From assembly GCF_029839275.1 (NCBI RefSeq), contig NZ_JAOCAH010000007.1, forward strand, positions 186,001 to 250,000: a stretch of 64,000 nucleotides of DNA. Direction: 5' to 3'. Origin of the DNA: Pseudomonas sp. GD03944 (lineage in GTDB: Bacteria > Pseudomonadota > Gammaproteobacteria > Pseudomonadales > Pseudomonadaceae). How positions within the stretch are numbered: the stretch's first letter is position 1; each line of letters opens with the position of its first letter. Of this stretch, positions 1 to 9,727 are shown in pieces. A program made the translations under genes and the position numbers. The notes under the pieces were generated by a model. The model saw nothing but the letters and a program-made list of their open reading frames with translations, was not told the DNA's origin and searched no databases.

Positions 1-52
1 TTTCGTGGTTTTCCTGCAGATCGTCTGCGTTTTCGTTCAGGTGCAAACCCAT
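1..52 (-). CDS. exbD: ExbD, N-terminal fragment (cut by window edge)
   Basis: The reverse strand from 52 reads an ATG followed by MGLHLNENADDLQENHE, which matches the cytoplasmic N-terminus of Pseudomonas ExbD just before its single membrane helix. ExbD works with ExbB and TonB to pass proton motive force to outer-membrane receptors. It starts 4 bases after the exbB stop codon, so the two are almost certainly co-transcribed. Only 17 codons are visible. Confidence 0.85.
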   Translation of the reverse strand, partial: MGLHLNENADDLQENHE

Positions 53-56
53 GGCA

Positions 57-1193
57 TCAGCCCGCCTTGACCATGTGCGGTTGCTGGCTGCGCTCGTTGG
101 CCGGCAGGGTGTCGAGGTCGCGGCTGACCAGCAGCAGGACCTGGGCCGAGGCGTCGGCGACCTGCGCCTTGTAGGCAGCGATCGAACGGGCGAAGGCGTT
201 GTAGATGATCACCGCCGGGATGGCTGCTACCAGGCCCAGTGCGGTGGCCAGCAGGGCCTCGGCGATACCGGGGGCGACGACCGCCAGGTTGGTGGTCTGG
301 GTCTTGGCGATGCCGATGAAGCTGTTCATGATGCCCCACACGGTACCGAACAGGCCGATGAACGGCGCGGTGGAACCGATGGTGGCCAGGATGCCGGTCC
401 CTTTGCTCATGTCGCGGCCGCAGGCGGCGACCAGACGCTCCAGGCGGAAGCTGACGCGCTCCTTGATGCCTTCTTTCTCGCGGCTGTTGGCGGAGAGTTT
501 CAGTTCTTCGCGGGCGTCTTCGATGAGGATCTCGCTGAAGCTGTGCTTGGCGCGGGCCTGCTCGGTGGCCTGGGCCAGGTTGCGTGCACCCTTGAGGTCG
601 ACCAGTTCGCGGCGCAGGCGGCGACGGGCGCTGACCAGCTCGATGCTCTTGGCGATCCACACGGTCCAGGTCAGGATGGAGGCCAGGATCAGGCCGATCA
701 TCACGCTTTTGACCACGATGTCGGCGCTCTGGTACATGCCCCATGGCGACAGGTCGTGGAAGGCTTCTTCGGCAGCGGCTTCTTCATTCAGGGCGGCCCC
801 GAGGTCGTTCAGCGAGCCGATCATGTTCGACAGCTCCTGTGCGGTCTCGGGCGCGATGCCGTTCTCGGTGAAGAACTGCGTGCGCACCTGGGCGAGTTGC
901 TCAGGGGTGGCGTCCGGGCCAAGGGCTTCGATTTTCGCGTTCAGCTCTTCGACCAGGCGAGGATCGACAGCCGGTGCCACGGCACCTGCTGCGGCGGCAT
1001 CCGGCGCTGCAGCGTTCGGTGTGGTGGCCGGTGCTTCCGCTGCAGGCGTCGTTGGGGCGCTTGGCGCGGCCTGTTCGGCCATTGCACTGAACGGCATGAC
1101 CAGCAGGCTGAGCAGGAGGGCGGGAAGAACGCGCAGGCGTTGTGGCCGAGAGGCGACAATGAGTGGCTTAACGCTATGGGCGGTAGAGTTCAT
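57..1193 (-). CDS. exbB: ExbB, TonB-system proton channel subunit, with exported N-terminal extension
   Basis: A 378-residue MotA/TolQ/ExbB family inner-membrane protein that energises TonB-dependent uptake. The start at 1193 is chosen because it opens a clean signal peptide (hydrophobic stretch about residues 22-37, likely cleavage after A39 in FSAMA). An Ala/Pro-rich linker (about 40-78) and a periplasmic segment follow, then the three-helix core beginning near ADIVVKSVMIGLILA. E. coli ExbB lacks such an extension, but Pseudomonas ExbB often has one. The upstream in-frame start would add 24 residues that do not resemble a signal sequence. exbD follows directly on the same strand. Confidence 0.95.
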   Translation of the reverse strand: MNSTAHSVKPLIVASRPQRLRVLPALLLSLLVMPFSAMAEQAAPSAPTTPAAEAPATTPNAAAPDAAAAGAVAPAVDPRLVEELNAKIEALGPDATPEQLAQVRTQFFTENGIAPETAQELSNMIGSLNDLGAALNEEAAAEEAFHDLSPWGMYQSADIVVKSVMIGLILASILTWTVWIAKSIELVSARRRLRRELVDLKGARNLAQATEQARAKHSFSEILIEDAREELKLSANSREKEGIKERVSFRLERLVAACGRDMSKGTGILATIGSTAPFIGLFGTVWGIMNSFIGIAKTQTTNLAVVAPGIAEALLATALGLVAAIPAVIIYNAFARSIAAYKAQVADASAQVLLLVSRDLDTLPANERSQQPHMVKAG

Positions 1194-1263
1194 GCTGGCC
1201 GGACCTAGAGTGGGATAACGGTGACCGATGCCAAGAAGCTGGCATTGGCAAAAAAGGCTGAAC

Positions 1264-1278
1264 ATTATTGCAAGTAAT
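1264..1278. promoter_or_regulatory. Near-palindromic AT-rich 15-mer upstream of exbB
   Basis: ATTATTGCAAGTAAT is symmetric at all but one pair of positions around a TTGCAA centre. It lies about 70 bases upstream of the exbB start in an AT-rich stretch that stands out from GC-rich surroundings. Iron-responsive regulation of exbB is usual in the genus, but the site does not fit the 19-bp Fur consensus well, so I only call it a candidate operator. Confidence 0.25.
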
Positions 1279-1372
1279 TCTTGTTTATGAAAGCCGTTAT
1301 GTAACTATATTACATTCAGTCTTCTATTTAGAGCGCTCGCGGACAGGTGGGCGAGCGCGTTCGAGGTGATCT

Positions 1373-2230
1373 ATGGATGCGGTTGGAAGGGTAATGATTG
1401 CGGGCTGCGGCGATGTCGGCGGGCGCTTGGCGGTGAATCTGAGCGAGGCCGGCTGGACGGTGTTCGGCATGCGTCGCAATGTCGCAGCGTTGCCAGCGGG
1501 CGTGCTGCCGGTCGCTGGCGACCTGCAGGATGCATCGCGTCCAGCCCAGTGGCCGGAGGGCGCACTCGATTACCTGGTGTACTGCGCCGCGGCCACCCAG
1601 CACGACGAAGCGGGTTATCAGGCCGCCTATTTCGACGGCCTGCGCAACGTGTTGAGCTGGCTGAAGGAGACGGGCCAGCAGCCGCGCCGGCTGTTCTTCG
1701 TATCCAGCAGCGGGGTGTATGGGCAAAAGGACGGTGAGTGGATAGACGAGTCCTCACCCGCCGAAGCCCAGGCCTATTCCGGACGGGTGATGCTGGAGGC
1801 CGAGCGCCTGGCCTGGCAGAGCGGCATCCCGGCGACCTCGGTGCGCCTGACCGGTATTTATGGACCTGGTCGCGAATGGCTGCTCAAGCAGGTGCAGATG
1901 GGCTATCGGGTGGTCAGCGAGCCTCCGCTGTACGCCAACCGCATCCATGCCGACGACTGTGCGGGCCTGCTGGCCTTCCTGGTGCAGGCCGATGCCCGTG
2001 GCGAAGCCCTGGATGAGCTGTATATCGGGGTGGACGACGAACCGGCGCCGTTGCACGAAGTGGTGGCCTGGCTGCGCGATGCGCTGCAGGTTACCGAGTG
2101 GGCGGAAGCGTCCACGGTGCGCCGTTCCGGCAGCAAACGCTGCAGCAATGCCCGAGCCCGTGCACTGGGCTGGGCGCCGATCTATCCGAGTTACCGCGAG
2201 GGCTACGCGGCCGTTCTGGCCGGACGCTGA
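1373..2230 (+). CDS. Atypical extended SDR, NAD(P)-dependent epimerase/dehydratase-like (YeeZ type)
   Basis: 285 residues with a Rossmann dinucleotide-binding motif near the N-terminus (AGCGDVGGRL, glycines 11, 13 and 16), a VSSSGVYG strand and a GIYGPGR turn typical of extended short-chain dehydrogenases. The catalytic YxxxK is not intact: the equivalent segment reads YSGRVMLEAE, as in the atypical YeeZ group, so catalysis is uncertain. An SD-like GAGGTGAT sits just before the ATG. It reads away from exbB and converges on the lipoprotein gene. No substrate can be inferred. Confidence 0.85.
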   Translation: MDAVGRVMIAGCGDVGGRLAVNLSEAGWTVFGMRRNVAALPAGVLPVAGDLQDASRPAQWPEGALDYLVYCAAATQHDEAGYQAAYFDGLRNVLSWLKETGQQPRRLFFVSSSGVYGQKDGEWIDESSPAEAQAYSGRVMLEAERLAWQSGIPATSVRLTGIYGPGREWLLKQVQMGYRVVSEPPLYANRIHADDCAGLLAFLVQADARGEALDELYIGVDDEPAPLHEVVAWLRDALQVTEWAEASTVRRSGSKRCSNARARALGWAPIYPSYREGYAAVLAGR

Positions 2231-2238
2231 AGCGGGCA

Positions 2239-2261
2239 GCCAGGCGCAGCACGCGCCTGGC
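2239..2261. terminator. Perfect hairpin between convergent genes
   Basis: A 9-bp perfect stem (GCCAGGCGC / GCGCCTGGC) with a 5-base loop lies between the ends of the SDR gene and the lipoprotein gene. There is no T-tract on either strand, so it may only stabilise 3' ends. Confidence 0.45.
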
Positions 2262-2267
2262 CCCGGG

Positions 2268-3008
2268 TCACTGGCGTTCGAGCAGCCAGGTGCGGTTGCC
2301 GGGGGTGTACTCGGGCATTTCATCGATCCGGGCGCGGTTGCGCGCTTCGAGGATTTCCAGGCGATTGCCGTCATGGACGAAAATCCATGGGCTGCCCTGG
2401 TCGCCGAGTTGCAGCCAGATGCTGTCGTTTTCGCCGCTCATGGCGGCGCAGTCACCGGCCAGGCACAGGGCGAAGCGGTTGGCGCCCGGCAGGCCTTCGA
2501 GGTTGCCGTCCGGGTGGAACAGCACCAGGCCGCCCTGGCCGGCGCCTTCGATGATCTTCCAGGTGCCGCCCAGGTAGGTCTGGTAGAGCGCGTACTCGAA
2601 ACTGCTGCCTTTGGGGGCATTGGCGTCGGTGCCGGTGTTGGCGGCGCGGACGAAGCGCTGTTCCGGCAGGTTGGCGCTGGCGTTCTGCACCAGGTCCTCG
2701 TCATCCAGGCTCAGTTGCTCATGGATGTCGTCGCCATAGAAATCGATGCGCCAGCTGTTGCCGTCCTGGCCGACCAGCTTGCCCTCGACCTGCTCGAAGC
2801 CGTTGCTGTAGCTGGCCGAGCCCGCGTCGGCATCGATCTGCCATTCCAGGTTGGGACCGTAGGCGAGCAGCGACTCGCGCAGCTTGCCTTCCTGGTTCGC
2901 CTCGTCGATGGCGGTCTGGTTGATCCAGATGCCACTGGGATCGACCGCCGCACTGGAGCAGCCGCCGAGCAGGGCTGCACCGAGCAGCAGGGGGAGGGCG
3001 TGACGCAT
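2268..3008 (-). CDS. Putative lipoprotein of unknown function
   Basis: 246 residues starting MRHALPLLLGAALLGGC, a lipoprotein signal peptide with lipobox LGGC and lipidated C17. The start at 3008 has a good SD (GGAAAGGA); the earlier in-frame Met at 3032 would place residues ahead of the signal peptide. The mature part is soluble, mixed alpha/beta, with no motif I recognise. It lies 50 bases downstream of ridA on the same strand and may be its distal neighbour in a transcript. A cell-envelope location is inferred from the lipobox. Confidence 0.8.
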   Translation of the reverse strand: MRHALPLLLGAALLGGCSSAAVDPSGIWINQTAIDEANQEGKLRESLLAYGPNLEWQIDADAGSASYSNGFEQVEGKLVGQDGNSWRIDFYGDDIHEQLSLDDEDLVQNASANLPEQRFVRAANTGTDANAPKGSSFEYALYQTYLGGTWKIIEGAGQGGLVLFHPDGNLEGLPGANRFALCLAGDCAAMSGENDSIWLQLGDQGSPWIFVHDGNRLEILEARNRARIDEMPEYTPGNRTWLLERQ

Positions 3009-3058
3009 CGAGCATTCCTTTCCGGGGCGCAAGGCGGGGCGAACCTCGCCGCAACGAC

Positions 3059-3439
3059 TTATTCGAGTACCAGGATGGCGTCCATTTCCACTTGCGAGCC
3101 GCGCGGCAGCGAGGCAACGCCGATGGCGGCGCGGGCCGGGTAGGGCTGCTCGAAGTAGCGGCCCATGACCTCGTTGACCTTGGCGAAGTGCGACAGGTCG
3201 GTGAGGAAGATGTTGAGCTTGACGATGTCCTTGAACGAGCCGCCAGCGGCTTCGGCCACAGCCTTGAGGTTTTCGAAGACCTGAACGGTCTGTGCTTCGA
3301 AGCCTTCCACCAGTTCCATGGTCTTCGGGTCCAGGGGGATCTGCCCGGACATGTACACGGTGTTGCCGGCCTTGATCGCCTGGGAGTAGGTGCCGATCGC
3401 GGCGGGGGCCTTGTCAGTGCTGATCACGCTCTTGCTCAT
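3059..3439 (-). CDS. ridA: RidA, 2-iminobutanoate/2-iminopropanoate deaminase
   Basis: 126 residues, the exact size of the YjgF/YER057c/UK114 family. It has the hallmark segments [29 protein letters not shown] and [14 protein letters not shown], the last carrying the substrate-binding arginine. RidA hydrolyses reactive enamine/imine intermediates made by PLP enzymes, protecting other PLP enzymes. It sits immediately downstream of spoT (68-base gap), a common Pseudomonas arrangement. A second, divergent family member occurs at 30824. Confidence 0.95.
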   Translation of the reverse strand: MSKSVISTDKAPAAIGTYSQAIKAGNTVYMSGQIPLDPKTMELVEGFEAQTVQVFENLKAVAEAAGGSFKDIVKLNIFLTDLSHFAKVNEVMGRYFEQPYPARAAIGVASLPRGSQVEMDAILVLE

Positions 3440-3507
3440 GGGAACTCCTGTTTGTATGAGGGGGTAGTGAGGCTTGGCTGGCGCCGGCTTTGCCAGCGCC
3501 AGGCGGC

Positions 3508-5616
3508 TTAGGCGCGAACCCGGGTGATGCGGATGACGCCGGTGAGGGCGCGCAGCTTCTTGATCACGCGGGCGAGGTGAACACGATCATGCACGCTGAC
3601 GACCAGCTGGACCACGCTGATGCGGCCGTCGCGTTCGTCCATGCTGATCTTCTCGATGTTGCCGTCGGCGGCGTTCACGCTGCTGGCCAGCAGGGCGATC
3701 AGGCCGCGCTGGTGTTCCAGCTCGACGCGCAGCTCGACATTGAATTCGCCAGCGACATCCTTGGCCCAGGACAGCTGGATGCATTTTTCCGGGTTGTGGC
3801 GGATGTCGCCGATATTGCGGCAGGTTTCCAGGTGCACGACCATGCCCTTGCCCGCGGACAGGTGGCCGACGATGGGGTCGCCCGGGATCGGCGTGCAGCA
3901 CTTGGCGTAGCTCAGCACCAAGCCTTCGGTGCCGCGAATCGCCAGTGGGCCTTCGGCGCTCGGCAGCTCGTCGCCGTCACTGGCCAGCAGCCGGCGTGCA
4001 ACCACGTAGGCCATGCGGTTGCCCAGGCCGATGTCTTCCAGCAGGTCTTCCTGGTACTCCAGGCGGTACTCGCCCAGGACTGCTTGCACGCGTTCGGCCG
4101 GCAGTTTTTCCAGGTGGCTGTCGAAGCCCGCCAGGACCTTGTTCAGCAAGCGCTCGCCGAGGCTGATCGACTCCGAGCGGCGTTGCAGCTTGAGCGCATG
4201 GCGGATGTGCGTGCGGGCCTTGCCGGTGACCACGAAATTCAGCCAGGCCGGGTTCGGTCGGGCGCCTGGCGCGGTGACGATTTCCACCGTCGAGCCGCTT
4301 TCCAGGGCCTGGGACAGTGGCGCCAGGCGGCGGTTGATGCGGCAGGCGATGCAGGTATTGCCGACGTCGGTGTGCACCGCGTAGGCGAAGTCGACCGCCG
4401 TGGAGCCTTTCGGCAATTCCATGATGCGGCCCTTGGGCGTGAACACGTAAACCTCGTCCGGGAACAGGTCGATCTTCACGCTCTCGATGAATTCCAGCGA
4501 GTTGCCGGCGCGTTGCTGCATTTCCAGCACGCCCTTGACCCACTGACGCGCCCGGGCATGGGTGCCCTTGGGCTGGTCATCGTCGTTGGACTTGTAGAGC
4601 CAGTGCGCGGCGATGCCGTTGTTGGCCATCTCTTCCATTTCGCGGGTGCGAATCTGGATCTCGATCGGCACGCCGTGCATGCCGAACAGCGTGGTGTGCA
4701 GCGACTGGTAGCCGTTGGCCTTGGGGATCGCGATGTAGTCCTTGAAGCGCCCGGGCAGCGGCTTGTAGAGGTTGTGCACGGCGCCGAGCACGCGGTAGCA
4801 GGTGTCGACCTTGTCGACGATGATGCGGAAGGCGTAGACGTCCATGATCTCGTTGAAGGCCCGACGCTTGCCGCGCATCTTCTGGTAGATGCCGTACAAG
4901 TGCTTCTCGCGGCCCATCACATCGCCTTCCAGGCCCTCGCGTTGCAGGCAGTGGAGCAGCGACTCTTCGATCTTGTTGACGATTTCCTTGCGGTTGCCCC
5001 GGGCGCGGCGCACGGCGGCGCGAATGCGCTCGGAGCGCATCGGGTGCATGGCCTTGAAGCCCAGGTCTTCGAACTCCACGCGCATGCTGTGCATGCCCAG
5101 CCGGTTGGCGATGGGTGCGTAGATTTCCAGGGTTTCCTTGGCGATGCGCCGGCGTTTCTCGCCGGACAGGACTTCCAGGGTGCGCATGTTGTGCAGGCGG
5201 TCGGCCAGCTTGACCAGGATCACGCGAATGTCGCGGGCCATGGCCATGGCCATCTTCTGGAAGTTTTCAGCCTGGGCTTCGGCCTTGGTCTCGAAGTTCA
5301 TCTGGGTCAGCTTGCTGACCCCGTCGACCAGTTCGGCCACGGATTCGCCGAACTGCGCATGCAGGGCTTCCTTGGCGATACCGGTGTCTTCGATCACATC
5401 GTGCAGCATGGCCGCCATCAGGCTCTGATGGTCCATGTGCATGTCGGCCAGGATGTTCGCCACCGCCAGCGGGTGGGTCACATAGGCTTCGCCGCTCCGG
5501 CGGCGCTGGCCGTCGTGGGCTTGTTCGGCGTAGAAGTAGGCGCGACGGACCAGGTTGACCTGGTCGTGGCCGAGGTAGGCCGAAAGTCGATCGGCGAGGG
5601 CGTCTATGCTCGGCAT
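3508..5616 (-). CDS. spoT: SpoT, bifunctional (p)ppGpp synthetase/hydrolase
   Basis: 702 residues, full length for SpoT. Domains in order: an HD hydrolase (about 20-180, metal-binding H72-D73 and the ED pair at 76-77), a RelA/SpoT synthetase (about 235-350, signature [20 protein letters not shown] at 289-308), a TGS domain (about 385-450), a helical/zinc-finger region with a CC pair, and a C-terminal ACT domain. The intact HD pair supports a working hydrolase. It is the second-messenger enzyme of the stringent response. The start has an SD (GGGAGTAG) and follows rpoZ by 60 bases, consistent with a gmk-rpoZ-spoT transcript. Confidence 0.97.
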   Translation of the reverse strand: MPSIDALADRLSAYLGHDQVNLVRRAYFYAEQAHDGQRRRSGEAYVTHPLAVANILADMHMDHQSLMAAMLHDVIEDTGIAKEALHAQFGESVAELVDGVSKLTQMNFETKAEAQAENFQKMAMAMARDIRVILVKLADRLHNMRTLEVLSGEKRRRIAKETLEIYAPIANRLGMHSMRVEFEDLGFKAMHPMRSERIRAAVRRARGNRKEIVNKIEESLLHCLQREGLEGDVMGREKHLYGIYQKMRGKRRAFNEIMDVYAFRIIVDKVDTCYRVLGAVHNLYKPLPGRFKDYIAIPKANGYQSLHTTLFGMHGVPIEIQIRTREMEEMANNGIAAHWLYKSNDDDQPKGTHARARQWVKGVLEMQQRAGNSLEFIESVKIDLFPDEVYVFTPKGRIMELPKGSTAVDFAYAVHTDVGNTCIACRINRRLAPLSQALESGSTVEIVTAPGARPNPAWLNFVVTGKARTHIRHALKLQRRSESISLGERLLNKVLAGFDSHLEKLPAERVQAVLGEYRLEYQEDLLEDIGLGNRMAYVVARRLLASDGDELPSAEGPLAIRGTEGLVLSYAKCCTPIPGDPIVGHLSAGKGMVVHLETCRNIGDIRHNPEKCIQLSWAKDVAGEFNVELRVELEHQRGLIALLASSVNAADGNIEKISMDERDGRISVVQLVVSVHDRVHLARVIKKLRALTGVIRITRVRA

Positions 5617-5676
5617 GGAGCTACTCCCTGCCGATCCGGATGACCCTGCGCCGTACGACGTCGACCAGGCATAGGC

Positions 5677-5940
5677 TTACAGAGGCTCGTTCGCCTCTTC
5701 CTCGAATGCAGCGAACAGCGGCTCTTCTTCGACGATGTCGTCCTGGGCGATCACTTCGTAGTCAACCAGGCCGGCTGCGATTTCACGCAGGGCGACGACG
5801 GTCGGCTTGTCGTTTTCCCAGGCTACTTTCGGCTCTTTGCCGCCGGTAGCGAGTTGACGGGAACGCTTGGTGGCGAGCATGACCAGCTCGAAGCGGTTAT
5901 CAACGTTGTCCAGGCAATCTTCGACGGTAACGCGGGCCAT
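5677..5940 (-). CDS. rpoZ: RNA polymerase omega subunit
   Basis: 87 residues starting [20 protein letters not shown] with the conserved [11 protein letters not shown] segment that contacts the beta-prime subunit. Omega helps assemble RNA polymerase and forms part of the ppGpp site 1, so its position between gmk and spoT is functionally coherent. GAGGA lies 5 bases before the start codon. The C-terminal tail is acidic ([12 protein letters not shown]). Confidence 0.97.
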   Translation of the reverse strand: MARVTVEDCLDNVDNRFELVMLATKRSRQLATGGKEPKVAWENDKPTVVALREIAAGLVDYEVIAQDDIVEEEPLFAAFEEEANEPL

Positions 5941-6056
5941 GGTGTTCCTCGTAGCAAATGCAGAATAGAGCTGGGCCCGGATGGGCGAGCGGACTGAATA
6001 GTCTAAAAAATCACCAGCATTAAGGGAAGCACTGTTTTATCGCGCTTTATAAGCGG

Positions 6057-6773
<717 letters not shown>

Positions 6774-6793
6774 TCAGCAGGGCGTGGCCGTTT

Positions 6794-7657
6794 TCATTCG
6801 ATGTTCTGGACCTGTTCGCGCATCTGCTCGATCAGCACCTTCAGGTTCACCGCGGCATTGGTGCTGCGGGTGTCGAAGGCCTTGGAGCCCAGGGTGTTGG
6901 CCTCGCGGTTGAGTTCCTGCATGAGGAAGTCCAGGCGGCGCCCGGCTGCGCCCCCGGCCTTGAGGACCCGGCGCACTTCGCTGACGTGGGTGTTCAGGCG
7001 ATCCAGTTCTTCGGCGACGTCACTCTTCTGCGCGAGCACCACCAGCTCCTGCTCCAGGCGCTGCGGGTCGAGCTCGGCCTGCATTTCAGCGCAGCGGTCG
7101 AGAATCTTCTGGCGCTGACCGGCGAGCATGTGCGGCACCAGCTCGCGCAGGGTGCTGACTTCTTCGAGGATGCTGTCGAGGCGTTCGTTGAGGATCTTCG
7201 CCAGCTCGGCGCCTTCACGCTGGCGGCCGTTCTTCAGCTCGGCCAGGGCCTGGTTGAACAGCGCCAGTGCGGCCTTGTTGAGCGCCTGCGGGTCGGTGGC
7301 ATCGGCCACCAGTACGCCGGGCCAGCCGAGGACTTCCAGGGGATTGAGTGCTGCCGGCTGCTTGATCAGGCCGGCCACACTTTCGGCGGCGGCGACCAGT
7401 TGGGCCGCGCGGGCCAGGTCGACCTGCAGCGGCTTGCCGGCGCTGTCCTCGACGATGCGCAGGGTGCATTCCACCTTGCCACGCGAGAGCCCCTGGCGCA
7501 GTGCTTCGCGCACCGCTCCTTCGAGGTCGCGGAACGATTCCGGCAGGCGCAGGTGCGGTTCGAGGTAGCGGTGATTGACCGAGCGCAGCTCCCAGCTCAG
7601 GGTGCCGATGGCCACAGCCTGCTCGGTGCGGGCGAAGGCAGTCATGCTGTGGATCAT
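6794..7657 (-). CDS. yicC: YicC/YloC family endoribonuclease
   Basis: 287 residues beginning MIHSMTAFARTEQ, the invariant family N-terminus, and ending with the DUF1732-type block (LNREANTLGSKAFDTRSTNA) that the family shares. Start 7657 is preceded by GAGAGGT; the longer frame up to 7735 adds no conserved sequence. YicC members have been shown to cleave RNA in E. coli and Bacillus; earlier annotation was 'stress-induced protein'. It precedes gmk on the same strand and is divergent from rph, also an RNase. Confidence 0.93.
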   Translation of the reverse strand: MIHSMTAFARTEQAVAIGTLSWELRSVNHRYLEPHLRLPESFRDLEGAVREALRQGLSRGKVECTLRIVEDSAGKPLQVDLARAAQLVAAAESVAGLIKQPAALNPLEVLGWPGVLVADATDPQALNKAALALFNQALAELKNGRQREGAELAKILNERLDSILEEVSTLRELVPHMLAGQRQKILDRCAEMQAELDPQRLEQELVVLAQKSDVAEELDRLNTHVSEVRRVLKAGGAAGRRLDFLMQELNREANTLGSKAFDTRSTNAAVNLKVLIEQMREQVQNIE

Positions 7658-7757
7658 GGGGCGGACCTCTCGGAAAAGTCGGAACGAAAGGCGCAGGATT
7701 GTAGCGCACCGTGCCGGCCACACCCAATTGGTCATGTCGCCGGGGTGCCATGCACCC

Positions 7758-7763
7758 TATAAT
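7758..7763 (+). promoter_or_regulatory. Perfect -10 hexamer upstream of rph
   Basis: TATAAT lies 36 bases before the rph start in the yicC-rph divergent gap. No -35 hexamer at standard spacing is convincing, so only the -10 element is proposed. Confidence 0.4.
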
Positions 7764-7798
7764 GCCGGGCAGATTTTACTCCAGAGCAGGTATTCCCG

Positions 7799-8521
7799 AT
7801 GAAACGTCCCAGTGGCCGCGCCGCCGATCAGTTGCGCTCGATTCGCATCACCCGCAACTACACCAAGCACGCCGAGGGCTCGGTTCTGGTGGAGTTCGGC
7901 GACACCAAAGTGATTTGCACGGTCAGCGTGGAGTCCGGCGTACCGCGCTTCCTCAAGGGCCAGGGCCAGGGCTGGCTGACCGCCGAGTACGGCATGCTGC
8001 CGCGGGCAACCGGCGACCGTAACCAGCGCGAGGCGAGCCGTGGCAAGCAGGGCGGGCGCACCCTGGAAATCCAGCGCCTGATCGGCCGCTCCCTGCGCGC
8101 GGCGCTGGACATGTCCAAGCTGGGCGAGAACACCCTGTACGTCGATTGCGACGTGATCCAGGCCGATGGCGGTACCCGTACGGCGTCGATCACCGGCGCC
8201 ATGGTCGCCCTGGTCGATGCATTGAAAGTGATCAAGAAGCGTGGTGGTCTCAAGGGCGGCGATCCGCTCAAGCAGATGATCGCCGCCGTGTCGGTGGGTA
8301 TGTATCAGGGTGAGCCGGTGCTCGATCTGGATTACCTGGAAGATTCCGCCGCCGAAACCGACCTGAACGTGGTGATGACCAGCACCGGTGGCTTCATCGA
8401 GGTGCAGGGCACCGCTGAAGGCGCGCCGTTCCAGCCGGCCGAGCTGAACGCCATGCTGGCGCTGGCACAGCAGGGCATGGGCGAACTGTTCGCCCTGCAG
8501 CAGGCTGCGCTGGCTGATTGA
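7799..8521 (+). CDS. rph: Ribonuclease PH
   Basis: 240 residues, full length. It starts [15 protein letters not shown] and has the family segments [32 protein letters not shown] and [18 protein letters not shown], which form the phosphate and 3'-end binding site of this phosphorolytic tRNA 3' exonuclease. The 15-base spacing to an SD-like AGCAGG supports the start. It is likely the first gene of a short transcript with the DUF4870 gene downstream. Confidence 0.97.
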   Translation: MKRPSGRAADQLRSIRITRNYTKHAEGSVLVEFGDTKVICTVSVESGVPRFLKGQGQGWLTAEYGMLPRATGDRNQREASRGKQGGRTLEIQRLIGRSLRAALDMSKLGENTLYVDCDVIQADGGTRTASITGAMVALVDALKVIKKRGGLKGGDPLKQMIAAVSVGMYQGEPVLDLDYLEDSAAETDLNVVMTSTGGFIEVQGTAEGAPFQPAELNAMLALAQQGMGELFALQQAALAD

Positions 8522-8547
8522 CAGACCCCAACCCCAGGAGCGTGACG

Positions 8548-8919
8548 ATGGATGAGCTCTCGCAATCCCCTGTTCCGACACCCGACCGGGAAGCGCGTCA
8601 GTGGGCGATGTTCTGCCACCTCGCGGCGTTCCTGGGGTTCGTCTTCCCCTTCGGCAACCTGATCGGGCCGCTGATTGTCTGGCAGATCAAGAAGGACCTG
8701 GACCCGTTCATCGATGAGCAGGGCAAGGAAGCGCTGAATTTTCAGATCACGGTGATGATCGCCATGGTCATCAGCGTGATGCTGATGCTGGTGGCGGTTG
8801 GCATTCTGCTGACGGGCCTGGTGTTCATCGGCGCCATCGTCCTGACCATCATTGCCGGGATCAAGGCCAATGAAGGGCGCGCGTATCGCTACCCGTTCTG
8901 CTGGCGGCTGGTGAAGTGA
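8548..8919 (+). CDS. DUF4870 family small membrane protein
   Basis: 123 residues. It begins MDELSQSPVPTPDREARQWA, and the body has the family pattern: an amphipathic WAMFCHLAAFLGFVFPFGNL segment, a short cytoplasmic loop with DEQGKEALNFQ, and two strongly hydrophobic helices (about 70-105). The ATG at 8548 has an ideal SD (CCAGGAG); an upstream TTG start would overlap the rph stop without an SD. The role of DUF4870 proteins is unknown. Distance from rph is 26 bases. Confidence 0.85.
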   Translation: MDELSQSPVPTPDREARQWAMFCHLAAFLGFVFPFGNLIGPLIVWQIKKDLDPFIDEQGKEALNFQITVMIAMVISVMLMLVAVGILLTGLVFIGAIVLTIIAGIKANEGRAYRYPFCWRLVK

Positions 8920-8974
8920 GTTGTTGAGTCGGGAGCACTCGCGGGCTCCCATTGCAGTCATGTTAGGAGTGGTA

Positions 8975-9670
8975 ATGAAGGTACGGATACTGGCGCTGGT
9001 GCTGTTGTGCATGGGCGTGGTGGGCTGCAACGAGGCGCCCGGCGCCCTGGCTGCGGTCCAGGAGCGGGTGCAGATTCAAACGCTCAAGCGCGAAGCGGAG
9101 CAGCTTCACGACAGCGGGCAGACCGAGCAGGCCATCGCCCAGTTCGAACGCGTCGTGCAGAGCCCCGCAGCGACCGACCTGCAGAAGGCCGACTCGTTGC
9201 GCTACATCTCGCTGGGCTATTACGAACTGGGGGATTACCCACGTTCGGGCGAGTATGCGGCGAAGGCAGCGGCGTTCTATCCGGAAGGCAGCTACGACTA
9301 CCTGGTGAATATGGCCGACGCCGACCTCATGCTGGATCGGGTGCCGGAGGCCGTTGCCAAGCTGGAGCGGGCATTCCTCCTGGCACCGCGGCAACTGGCG
9401 GTCAACAACGTGCTGGGTCTGGTCTATCTGGGCGACAACGGCGCCGAGTACATCGACTACCGCAAGGCACTGCAGTACAACAAGGCGGCCTTCGAGATCG
9501 CGCCGGGCCGTATCACCGAGATCGTGCTCGCGCGCAATTACCTGGAGCTCGAGGAGTACGAACTGGCCCGCCAGCACTTGAGCGACCTCGGCCAGCGCTA
9601 TGCCGATGATGCGTATATACAGACCCTGCTCGCTCAGGCAGAGGCCGGGTTGGAGCAGGCGGCGCAGTAG
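8975..9670 (+). CDS. TPR-repeat lipoprotein
   Basis: 231 residues with a lipoprotein signal (MKVRILALVLLCMGVVGC; lipobox VVGC, C18). Tandem tetratricopeptide-like helices then span nearly the whole mature protein (for example EAEQLHDSGQTEQAIAQFE, ISLGYYELGDYPRSGEYAAK, LARNYLELEEYELARQHL). TPRs act as protein-interaction scaffolds; the location is probably the outer membrane's inner face. Start 8975 follows TAGGAGTG; the frame open further upstream lacks a signal. A strong terminator follows it. Confidence 0.85.
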   Translation: MKVRILALVLLCMGVVGCNEAPGALAAVQERVQIQTLKREAEQLHDSGQTEQAIAQFERVVQSPAATDLQKADSLRYISLGYYELGDYPRSGEYAAKAAAFYPEGSYDYLVNMADADLMLDRVPEAVAKLERAFLLAPRQLAVNNVLGLVYLGDNGAEYIDYRKALQYNKAAFEIAPGRITEIVLARNYLELEEYELARQHLSDLGQRYADDAYIQTLLAQAEAGLEQAAQ

Positions 9671-9691
9671 CGGTGCGTGAGAGATCGATCC

Positions 9692-9725
9692 ATGAAAAAA
9701 GCCGGCTGATGCCGGCTTTTTTCAT
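9692..9725. terminator. Bidirectional rho-independent terminator
   Basis: GCCGGC-TGAT-GCCGGC flanked by A6 on the left and T6 on the right gives a terminator on both strands. It serves the TPR lipoprotein gene on the plus strand and crc on the minus strand. Confidence 0.92.
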
Positions 9726-9727
9726 GT

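Noticed and set aside
3490..5643. 717-codon open frame antisense to spoT
   Set aside because: It mirrors spoT on the other strand, is rich in His/Gln/Val shadow patterns and has no SD or conserved motif. GC-rich DNA commonly gives such long antisense frames.
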